The position numbers and the translations under genes are program-made. A DNA stretch of 7,244 nucleotides from contig CALAKR010000445.1 of the NCBI GenBank assembly GCA_937923225.1, positions 1-7,244 of the forward strand. Reading direction: 5' to 3'. Below, piece after piece: positions 1-5,378 of the stretch. The stretch comes from an uncultured Aquabacterium sp. Lineage in GTDB: Bacteria > Pseudomonadota > Gammaproteobacteria > Burkholderiales > Burkholderiaceae_C. Every line of letters begins with the position of its first letter. Position 1 is the stretch's first letter. The notes below the pieces were generated by a model. The model did no database searches. It was not told the DNA's origin and worked only from the letters and a program-made list of their open reading frames with translations.

Positions 1-77
1 CAAAAGAAGACATACCGGGGCCGATCGCCTTGCTCGCCTCTCTGGATCAAGCGGCTGATGTGATCGTTGGATGGCAT
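1..77 (-). CDS. Partial gene, probable NADAR-family protein (N-terminus only)
   Basis: Reading leftward from an ATG at 77, the frame is open to the window edge and gives 25 residues, MPSNDHISRLIQRGEQGDRPR followed by YVFF, plus two bases (TG) of the next codon. NADAR-family proteins (YbiA-like N-glycosidases acting on ADP-ribose-type substrates) often begin with a short helix and then a K/R-Y-x-F-F-W-G-H strand. The YVFF followed by TG, which could be TGG for Trp, fits that start. An AAGGA ribosome binding site lies 10 bases upstream, and the macro-domain gene ends 20 bases upstream, so the two genes are probably co-transcribed. The family call rests on a very short stretch and on the neighbours. 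That a gene starts here is fairly secure; its identity is an inference. Confidence 0.5.
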   Translation of the reverse strand, partial: MPSNDHISRLIQRGEQGDRPRYVFF

Positions 78-87
78 GGTGGATCTG

Positions 88-92
88 TCCTT
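88..92 (-). promoter_or_regulatory. Ribosome binding site of the partial left-edge gene
   Basis: AAGGA on the minus strand, 10 bases before the ATG at 77. It lies just after the macro-domain stop codon (98-100) and is the main support for a second minus-strand gene starting here. Confidence 0.55.
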
Positions 93-97
93 GATGT

Positions 98-594
98 TCA
101 GCGCAACAGCGCTTTGTAAATGTCGAAGTCGCTGTCATTGAAGCAGCAAAAGGTGATGTCCAGGCGGGTGTCTAGCGTGCTCCCCCTGATCGTGGAAACA
201 GCGATTTCTGCAGCGGCCTGGGCAGGGAACGATATGACCCGGTGCTGATACAGGGGAAGGCAAGCGACTGCAGCTTGTGCTCGGTAGCCAGTGCGATGCA
301 CGAGCAATAGCACGCCGCGAGCAGCGATGCCTCGTCCTTGCCGCCGCCCTGCCAGACCGGGCCTACCGTGTGGATCACATGGCGCGCGGGCAGGTCAAAG
401 CCCTCGGTCAGCTTCGCCTGCCCCCCCCTGCAGCCATTGAGCTGGCGGCATGCCTGTAGCAAAAGCGGCCCGGCCGCACGGTGAATGGCGCCGTCCACGC
501 CTCCGCCCCCCAGCAGCGAGCTGTTTGCGGCATTGACGATGGCATCCATCTTCAACTTGGTGATGTCGGCTTTGAGCGCTTGAAGGGTCACCAT
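98..594 (-). pseudogene. Macro-domain ADP-ribose hydrolase, frameshifted
   Basis: This encodes a MacroD/YmdB-type macro domain, a family that hydrolyses O-acetyl-ADP-ribose and ADP-ribosyl-protein esters. Translation from the ATG at 594 (GAGGA ribosome site at 601-605) gives the signature NAAN at residues 21-24, the Gly-rich loop with [10 protein letters not shown] (29-38, putative catalytic Asp34), HTVGPVW (75-81) and ISTGSYR (116-122). The frame then breaks at about 228-229. The original frame runs on for 18 unrelated residues to a stop at 172, while the expected continuation [15 protein letters not shown] is found in the next frame and runs to a TGA at 98. Adding one base (CGTTCCC to, for example, CGTTTCCC) restores a 165-residue protein, the normal length of a stand-alone macro domain. 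The break falls just after the Tyr that contacts ADP-ribose in this family, so the truncated product should be inactive. It is either a real one-base deletion or a sequencing error in a short homopolymer. Confidence 0.88.
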
Positions 595-614
595 CGGGAA
601 TCCTCAACTGTGTG

Positions 615-644
615 TTGACTTAGTTCAATGTTTGAACTTATGAT
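615..644 (+). promoter_or_regulatory. Sigma70-type promoter for the kptA operon
   Basis: A -35 box TTGACT (615-620), an 18-base spacer and a -10 box TATGAT (639-644), each 5 of 6 to consensus. The predicted start of transcription is near 651. The spacer contains the palindrome at 622-638. This is the only AT-rich gap in the window and lies directly upstream of the three-gene plus-strand operon. Confidence 0.65.
622..638. promoter_or_regulatory. Palindromic operator (7-3-7) shared by both promoters
   Basis: AGTTCAA-TGT-TTGAACT is a perfect 7-base inverted repeat with a 3-base centre at 630. It fills the -35/-10 spacer of the plus promoter and overlaps the predicted start point of the minus promoter, so a dimeric repressor bound here would block both. 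No regulator gene is visible in the window. An NAD-responsive regulator such as NrtR would suit the gene content, but I cannot match this palindrome to a known NrtR box, so the regulator is unassigned. Confidence 0.6.
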
Positions 645-668
645 AGTTTCACCTTGATACTAAGTCAA
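640..668 (-). promoter_or_regulatory. Sigma70-type promoter for the macro/NADAR-like genes
   Basis: On the minus strand, a -35 box TTGACT (668-663), a 17-base spacer and a -10 box TATCAT (645-640) each match the consensus at 5 of 6 positions. Transcription would start near 633, leaving a leader of about 40 bases before the macro ATG at 594. The -10 box overlaps that of the opposing promoter, so the two should compete for RNA polymerase. Confidence 0.65.
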
Positions 669-677
669 TGGCTGAAC
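665..677. promoter_or_regulatory. Possible second, weaker operator site
   Basis: TCAATGGCTGAAC repeats 11 of the 13 bases of TCAATGTTTGAAC at 625-637, in the same orientation and 40 bases away. It is less symmetrical than the main palindrome and overlaps the -35 box of the minus promoter. It may be an auxiliary site for the same regulator, or chance similarity. Confidence 0.3.
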
Positions 678-709
678 ATGATTTCAACAACAAGTACAAG
701 AGTAGAAAA

Positions 710-1282
710 ATGGGAACAAAAGAGAAGCTGGTTTCCACCAGCAAGTTTCTGAGCCTGATCCTTCGCCATGAACCTGAACGCGTGGGCCTGACCTTGGGCG
801 GCGGCGGATGGGTGTCGGTCGATGCACTGCTGGCTTGCTGCGCGCAGGCCCGCAAACCGATATCGCTGGAACTGCTCAAGGAAGTGGTGGCAACCAACGA
901 CAAGCAGCGGTTCGCGTTCAGTGAGGACGGCCTGCTGATCCGCGCCAACCAGGGGCATTCGGTGAGCGTCGATCTGGGACTTGAACCCAGCATCCCACCA
1001 GACGTGCTCTATCACGGCACGGCTTCAAGGTTTCTGGACAGCATCTGGCAAGAGGGGTTGCAGAAACGGGCTCGCCATCACGTGCATTTGACCGCCAACC
1101 TGGATGTGGCCATTGCGGTCGGCCAGCGGCACGGCAAGGTGGTGATCCTGGAGATCGATGCCCGCCAGATGCACCTGGACGGTCATCAGTTCTTCCAGGC
1201 CGACAACGGCGTCTGGTTGGTGGACAGTGTGGGGGTTGGCTACATGCGCCTGCGCGATGAAGATCAGGACATCCGCTCATGA
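710..1282 (+). CDS. kptA: RNA 2'-phosphotransferase (KptA/Tpt1)
   Basis: KptA/Tpt1 transfers an internal RNA 2'-phosphate to NAD+, giving repaired RNA, nicotinamide and ADP-ribose 1''-2'' cyclic phosphate. It is cytoplasmic. The 190-residue protein has the family motifs in order: TSKFLSLILRH (10-20), GGWVSVDALL (32-41), ATNDKQRF (61-68), IRANQGHS (77-84), YHGT (101-104) and HHVHLT (123-128). The N-terminal half is the winged-helix-like RNA-binding lobe and the C-terminal half the ART-like NAD+ lobe. The length matches E. coli KptA. I chose the ATG at 710: a weak AAGAG lies 7 bases upstream, the bases before it are AT-rich like the leader, and it matches the usual N-terminus. An in-frame ATG at 668 (204 residues) has no ribosome site and overlaps the opposing -35 box, but cannot be excluded. 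The gene is first in a three-gene operon. Next to macro and NADAR-like genes, a role in RNA or ADP-ribose repair is a reasonable inference. Confidence 0.92.
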   Translation: MGTKEKLVSTSKFLSLILRHEPERVGLTLGGGGWVSVDALLACCAQARKPISLELLKEVVATNDKQRFAFSEDGLLIRANQGHSVSVDLGLEPSIPPDVLYHGTASRFLDSIWQEGLQKRARHHVHLTANLDVAIAVGQRHGKVVILEIDARQMHLDGHQFFQADNGVWLVDSVGVGYMRLRDEDQDIRS

Positions 1283-1623
1283 CCAGGACCACCACGCTAT
1301 ATCGCCCCACCGGACCGCAGGAGCTGGCGCTTGTGGCGGCCACCGGGTTCAAACGCTGGCCGCCGCGCCTGCCTGAGCAACCCATCTTCTATCCGGTCAC
1401 CAATGAGCAATACGCCATCGAGATCGCGCGCGACTGGAATGTGCCAGCCAGTGGCAGCGGCTTCGTCACCCGTTTCGAGGTCGATGCGAACTTCATGGAT
1501 CGCTACGCCGTGCAGCAGGTGGGCGCCGCGCACCACACCGAATGGTGGGTGCCTGCTGAAGAGCTCGAATCATTGAACGACCACATCGTGGGTGTGATCA
1601 ACGTTCTGCATCGATTTACATGA
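1279..1623 (+). CDS. Small ADP-ribosyltransferase-like hypothetical protein
   Basis: This 114-residue protein has no signal peptide or membrane segment. It starts within the kptA stop (ATGA overlap) and is itself overlapped by the next gene in the same way, so the three are translationally coupled. I recognise it as a conserved family, often carrying an 'ADP-ribosylation/crystallin J1' label in annotations, but its activity is not established to my knowledge. The sequence resembles a minimal ADP-ribosyltransferase fold: TLYRPTG (6-12) could be the first NAD-contacting strand with Arg9, IFYPVTNEQYAIEIARDW (36-53) resembles the strand-helix unit after it, GFVTRFEVD (61-69) a core strand, and HTEWWVPAEEL (86-96) an acidic strand with Glu88 in the place of the catalytic Glu. 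If so it would use or bind NAD+ or ADP-ribose. The fold assignment is inference by eye. Confidence 0.75.
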   Translation: MTRTTTLYRPTGPQELALVAATGFKRWPPRLPEQPIFYPVTNEQYAIEIARDWNVPASGSGFVTRFEVDANFMDRYAVQQVGAAHHTEWWVPAEELESLNDHIVGVINVLHRFT

Positions 1624-2243
1624 AACTAGCAACTGAACTGTATTCAAGCCAATGTGCCCGCTGGCCCAGCTCTGGCGAGCACATCCTGGCCAACCACGAT
1701 GATGAAACCATCGTTGTCTACCAGGCATACCGGCCGTCGATCGGCCTTTATGCCATCGCGCATGGGCACTTCGGTGGCCCAGATTTCAGCCTCCGGCGCA
1801 TGAGTTGGATCAAGCCCAACTTTCTCTGGATGATGTACCGCTGCGGGTGGGGCACCAAGGAGGGACAGGAAGTGATCCTTGGTCTGCGCCTGCGTCGTGC
1901 CTTCTTCGACAGCATTCTCGTGCAAGCCGTGGCGTCAAGCTACCAGGCGGATCTCCACCCTAGCCGGGAAGCATGGCAGCAGGCGGTCGAGACTTCCGAT
2001 GTGCGGCTGCAATGGGATCCCGACCATGACCCACTGGGTGCAAAACTCCCTCGGCGCGCTGTTCAGTTGGGCCTGCGCGGACGCACTCTGGAAGCTTTCG
2101 CCGTCAGCGAGTTACTGGAGGTCATCGACATGAGTGCATTCGTCGCCGAACAACGTGCGCTAGCCTTGTCGAGCGATGCCCAGTTGCGCACGCCTGTAGA
2201 AAACGTCTACGTGTTTTCATCTCCAGCAACGGCTTCAGCTTGA
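1620..2243 (+). CDS. DUF4291 domain-containing protein
   Basis: This 207-residue protein covers the whole DUF4291 domain. Recognisable blocks are ANHDDETIVVYQAYRPSIG (24-42), RMSWIKPNFLWMMYRCGWG (60-78), QWDPDHDPLG (131-140) and RRAVQLGLRG (145-154). The many conserved Trp, Arg, Lys and Asp residues suggest an enzyme or nucleotide-binding domain, but I know of no demonstrated activity. There is no signal peptide or membrane helix. It overlaps the preceding gene by ATGA and is last in the kptA operon, which suggests a shared task with KptA and the ART-like protein. Its last 9 bases overlap the end of the convergent methyltransferase gene. Confidence 0.87.
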   Translation: MKLATELYSSQCARWPSSGEHILANHDDETIVVYQAYRPSIGLYAIAHGHFGGPDFSLRRMSWIKPNFLWMMYRCGWGTKEGQEVILGLRLRRAFFDSILVQAVASSYQADLHPSREAWQQAVETSDVRLQWDPDHDPLGAKLPRRAVQLGLRGRTLEAFAVSELLEVIDMSAFVAEQRALALSSDAQLRTPVENVYVFSSPATASA

Positions 2244-3002
2244 GCCCTCGGCCTGACACAGCAATATCTGCTTGGGCGACCCCGCAGTGAAGCCCGACTT
2301 GTCGTAATTGCCGTAGCGGTTGACCACCTTCAGCCCGTTAAGTGCGCACAGGGCCATCAGCTCTTGCGGGTAGAAGCAGCGCATGCTGACCTTCTTCGTG
2401 CGGACACAAGCTGCGTCACGCATGTAGAACAGATCGAAGGCCAGCACCTGCTTGGCGGCATCGTAGCGGGTGCTGGCCTCCACGCTCAATTCGGTGCCAT
2501 CGGTGTCATACATGCGCTTGTGGATGTAGCGCTCGGCGGAGGCTCTCACCAGCTTGGCCAGGTCGGGGTTGAAGACATCCAGGATCAGCGTGCCCCGGGG
2601 CGCCAGTGCCTGCCTCGCACTTTGAAGGAATGCATTGACCGAAGCCAGGTCATGGAGATGCTGCATGGCATTGGTGGCAGAGAAGATCAGCTTGAACCTC
2701 GTGTCCGCCTGGATCTGGCGACAGTCCTGGTGCAGCCATGTGATGTTCAAGCATCCCGATTCGGCCTTTTGCCTTGCCCGGTCGAGCATCGAGCCCATCA
2801 CGTCCAGCCCTGCCACGTCGATGCCGGCCCGGGCAATGGGCAAGGTGATGCGTCCGGTGCCACAGGCCACCTCCAGCACCGGCCCGCCGATCGCCATGGC
2901 CTGCTCGAGGAAGAACGCTGCATCGTGAGCCCGCTGTGCAAATTCAACGTCGTAGAAGGCAGCGTCTTCATACACGTCCATGTCGATCAGTTCAGGCAAC
3001 AT
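2235..3002 (-). CDS. Class I SAM-dependent methyltransferase
   Basis: This 255-residue Rossmann-fold methyltransferase is the last gene of the minus-strand operon. Motif I is PVLEVACGTGR (41-51), the acidic residue binding the SAM ribose is Asp67 in AGLDVMGSML, the adenine-side loop is probably QDCRQIQ (92-98), and GTLILDVFNP (137-146) is the later core strand and loop. The C-terminal part, with GNYDKSGFTAGSPKQILLC (231-249), resembles methyltransferases acting on small molecules. The substrate is unknown. I chose the ATG at 3002 because GGAG lies 7 bases upstream. An ATG at 3026 would add eight residues (MPLTRSTR) and lacks a good ribosome site. The start overlaps the preceding aminotransferase-like gene by 11 bases, implying coupled translation. 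Confidence 0.88.
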   Translation of the reverse strand: MLPELIDMDVYEDAAFYDVEFAQRAHDAAFFLEQAMAIGGPVLEVACGTGRITLPIARAGIDVAGLDVMGSMLDRARQKAESGCLNITWLHQDCRQIQADTRFKLIFSATNAMQHLHDLASVNAFLQSARQALAPRGTLILDVFNPDLAKLVRASAERYIHKRMYDTDGTELSVEASTRYDAAKQVLAFDLFYMRDAACVRTKKVSMRCFYPQELMALCALNGLKVVNRYGNYDKSGFTAGSPKQILLCQAEGSS

Positions 3003-4041
3003 GCGTGTGCTCCGTGTGAGAGGCATTGAAGGTACCGGCCAGGCTGGTCAGGATGCTGCCCTGCCAGCCGCTCGATCCGAAGACACTGGCCGGGATGCCC
3101 AGCACGCCGTGCGCCTGCAGCAGTGTGGATGCGGGCATACTGACAACGAACATGTAGCGACCGCCCATGGTAGAGGCATTCCAGGGCAAGACGCCGGCTT
3201 CCAGCACTGCACTGGGAAGACGCTGCACCAGGCGCTCGGCACGGTCCTTCAGGGCACAGGCGATCTCTTCGGGCCGTTGGGCAGCGTCGCTCAAGCAGGC
3301 ACGGGCCTGGGCCAGTTGCGCCTGGGATGGCGGATCGTTGCGAAAGGCCATTTCAAAGCGCGCTTGCAGATCCTCAGGGAAGAGCGCGATGCCGAAGGTC
3401 TCCGGCCAGAGCCAGCCCTTTGTCAGCGAATGCAGGATCACCACCCGCCCTGTGGCCTCCAGGGCCCTGGTGCTCTCATGCAGAGTGGCACCCAGGTCAT
3501 AGACGCAGTCCAGCAGCAGACGCCGTCGGGGCGACGCACGCAACCACTGCAGCAGGTGCGCGCATTCCACTGGCGTCAGATGGCGCCCCAGCGGCTTCAA
3601 CGGGGCGCAGATGAGCAGGTATTCGTCCTGCTCGACCTCGTCCGCTGAGCAGCCGAGTGGCGGCAGAGCGAGCTTGGGCAATGTCGGATAGGTGGCGGGA
3701 TTCAGCCCATGCGCTTCAGCTACCGACAAGTACACCGGGTAGACGTCCTGAGGCACCCACAGCTTGGCCGAATCCGCCGCCAGCTGACGAAAGATCAACC
3801 CAAGCGCGTGGCGCACGCCACGGCTCACCATTGCCTGCCGGGAGCGGTCTTCGCGCCAACCAAAGCGAGCAAGCCACAGGCGCGACAGGTCGCAACGGTA
3901 GCGGCGCTCCTCACCGATATCAGCGGGCTTTACTCGCCAATCCGCCAGGCTGCGATACAGGTTGGTCTCCCCGCAGTCCAGCACGCCGGGGCTTTGCTGC
4001 AGGCATGTGGCTCGCCAATCCTGAAACTCGGTGAAGTTCAT
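2992..4041 (-). CDS. PLP-dependent aminotransferase class I/II-like protein
   Basis: This 349-residue protein resembles fold-type I aminotransferases of the HisC/AspC group. Visible landmarks are GVLDCGETNLYRSL (19-32, N-terminal substrate loop), VSRGVRHALGLIF (72-84, cofactor-phosphate loop), WVPQDVYPVY (95-104), LLICAPLKPLGRHLT (142-156, where P-N-P-x-G is usual), LLLDCVYDLG (175-184, with Asp178 for the pyridine nitrogen and Tyr181) and HSLTKGWLWPETFG (204-217, with Lys208 as the Schiff-base lysine). Two usual residues are missing: the Asn of P-N-P-x-G is Lys149, and the Arg expected 7-8 residues after the lysine is absent (Thr215-Phe216). It may catalyse something other than standard transamination, for example decarboxylation or lyase chemistry. 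The start overlaps the radical SAM stop by ATGA and its end overlaps the methyltransferase start. The substrate is unknown. Confidence 0.82.
   Translation of the reverse strand: MNFTEFQDWRATCLQQSPGVLDCGETNLYRSLADWRVKPADIGEERRYRCDLSRLWLARFGWREDRSRQAMVSRGVRHALGLIFRQLAADSAKLWVPQDVYPVYLSVAEAHGLNPATYPTLPKLALPPLGCSADEVEQDEYLLICAPLKPLGRHLTPVECAHLLQWLRASPRRRLLLDCVYDLGATLHESTRALEATGRVVILHSLTKGWLWPETFGIALFPEDLQARFEMAFRNDPPSQAQLAQARACLSDAAQRPEEIACALKDRAERLVQRLPSAVLEAGVLPWNASTMGGRYMFVVSMPASTLLQAHGVLGIPASVFGSSGWQGSILTSLAGTFNASHTEHTHVA
3010..3013 (-). promoter_or_regulatory. Ribosome binding site deciding the methyltransferase start
   Basis: GGAG on the minus strand, 7 bases before the ATG at 3002 and inside the 3' end of the upstream aminotransferase-like gene. 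It favours the 3002 start over the upstream ATG at 3026. Confidence 0.6.
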
Positions 4042-5378
4042 TCAAACTGCCCGATCTCGATCCTGCTGTCACGGTCTTCCAGCGACACATGACACTGTCC
4101 GTCCGCCATGACGTTCCAGCTTCGGGCCACGCCATGCGTGCGCTCCCAGAACAGGCTGGGCTCCGTGTAGGCGGCGACTTTCAGCACATGCCCCTGCCAA
4201 TCGCCCTTGAAGACTGGTGCACCCCAGGGAAGCCTGCTGTCCACGACGAAGCCATGCGACGTCAAGACGTTCGTCACCAGGCTCAAAGGCACCTGGTAGG
4301 ATCGGGACCATGCGTTCGCCTGGCGATCGAAATACACCGATTCGGAACTGGTCGACACGTACAGTTCCTTGAAGCAAATCTCTGCGACGCCCATACGGCT
4401 ACTCCAGTCCAGGTACGCCAGCAACTTCTCAGCGGAATCGATGCCACCCTTCTGCAGCACACAGATCAGCCGCAGGCGCAGATCGGGCCATTGATCGCGC
4501 CCACTTCGCCAAGCATGCGCGATCCGCTCGAAGGGGATGGCGAGGCCCATGATGCTTGCATTGGCGGCATCGTCGAAGTGGTGACGCGACACTGCTAGCA
4601 CGCCCAGGCCGGCCTGGTGCAGGCGCTGCAGATGCGCCTGGGTGGCAAGTTCGCCCTGCCGGGTCAGAAGATGCCCGTTCGTGATCAGCACCACCTTCCG
4701 GAAATGCGTGCGGCACAGCTGGACGAGCCGTAGCAGGTCATCTGGTTTCAGGAGCGTAGGCTCCCCCCCTCCCGTGATGACGGCCCGCTCAGCGCCACGT
4801 TCTCGCGCCAGCGCCAGCCAGTCCTGGATGCTGGACCATGCGGGCGCCGAAGCCTCCTGGTCGCTGGAGACAGAAGCCCTGGAGAAACAGAACGCGCACT
4901 TCGCTTGGCAAGCCTGGGCCACCGGCAGGATGGACACTGTGCGCGGCACCAGATCCTTGAAATCGTGGAAGCGTGCACCGTTGAGGGCCAGGGACTGCGC
5001 CATCACATCTTCTAGCGCCATGGCATCGAGTTGGCCGTGCCCGTGTTCTCCACCGCGGAGGCCATGCACGCGCCGGACTTCGATCTGGTCGCCGTCGATG
5101 TACTGGCCAAGGCCGGTTCGCGTGTTCGCTTTCAGCCGTGATGGTGGCAGCGCCGTTTCCAGGACGATCAGGCGATTGCCCTGGATCTGCAACCTGGACA
5201 GCAAACGGCTGGCCTTGTCGATGCCGATGTGCAGCTCTTCGCGCTTGAGCAGAAAGAACTGCCCCGGGAAACTGCTCTCGGGGATCAGCGCCTTGGAGTA
5301 GGTGCCCGTGTATTTGTCGAACGCCCGCGCGAAGTTCGACAGTACCGAGACGTGGTACCAGGGTTCAGCGAGGTCCAT
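4038..5378 (-). CDS. Radical SAM enzyme with an N-terminal extension
   Basis: This 446-residue protein has the 4Fe-4S motif CQAKCAFC (Cys157, Cys161, Cys164), the SAM-binding ITGGGEPTL (201-209) and VVLITNG (229-235), all typical of a MoaA-like radical SAM barrel. About 145 residues precede the cluster. They are rich in short strands (GQFFLLKREELHIGIDKASRLL, starting at 39, as part of the region) and match nothing I recognise. The C-terminal 100 residues contain only one Cys (429), so no SPASM-type extra cluster is present. The start overlaps the nadM-Nudix stop by 14 bases, with GGTG a few bases upstream as a modest ribosome site, and the stop overlaps the next gene by ATGA. Oxygen-sensitive radical chemistry on a small molecule, a nucleotide or a peptide are all possible. 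The operon hints at an NAD-related or nucleotide substrate, but this is inference. Confidence 0.9.
   Translation of the reverse strand: MDLAEPWYHVSVLSNFARAFDKYTGTYSKALIPESSFPGQFFLLKREELHIGIDKASRLLSRLQIQGNRLIVLETALPPSRLKANTRTGLGQYIDGDQIEVRRVHGLRGGEHGHGQLDAMALEDVMAQSLALNGARFHDFKDLVPRTVSILPVAQACQAKCAFCFSRASVSSDQEASAPAWSSIQDWLALARERGAERAVITGGGEPTLLKPDDLLRLVQLCRTHFRKVVLITNGHLLTRQGELATQAHLQRLHQAGLGVLAVSRHHFDDAANASIMGLAIPFERIAHAWRSGRDQWPDLRLRLICVLQKGGIDSAEKLLAYLDWSSRMGVAEICFKELYVSTSSESVYFDRQANAWSRSYQVPLSLVTNVLTSHGFVVDSRLPWGAPVFKGDWQGHVLKVAAYTEPSLFWERTHGVARSWNVMADGQCHVSLEDRDSRIEIGQFE

Larger units (their letters stand above)
615..668. repeat. 10-base inverted repeat carrying the two -35 boxes
   Basis: TTGACTTAGT at 615-624 is the exact reverse complement of ACTAAGTCAA at 659-668, with 34 bases between. 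Each arm contains the -35 box of one of the two divergent promoters, so the regulatory region is nearly symmetrical about position 641.5, inside the overlapping -10 boxes. Confidence 0.7.

Noticed and set aside
100..113. Small hairpin AGCGC-AACA-GCGCT at the end of the macro gene
   Set aside because: The stem is only 5 bases, lies within coding triplets and has no T-run, so it is not supported as a terminator.
222..236. Programmed frameshifting in the macro gene
   Set aside because: Restoring the frame would need a -1 slip, but there is no slippery heptamer and no clear downstream structure; a deletion or sequencing error is simpler.
622..638. Naming the palindrome an NrtR box
   Set aside because: The gene content would suit NrtR, but I cannot match the bases to a known NrtR consensus and no NrtR gene is visible; the NadM-Nudix fusion is an enzyme and has no DNA-binding domain.
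2364..3648. Long plus-strand open frames opposite the methyltransferase and aminotransferase-like genes
   Set aside because: They mirror the codon bias of the real minus-strand genes, lack ribosome sites and resemble no protein family.
4038..5378. Radical SAM protein as a prokaryotic viperin
   Set aside because: The cluster motif has a slight likeness (CxxKCxFCF), but the length, the long N-terminal region and the surrounding motifs do not fit viperins, and the operon is not a typical viperin context.
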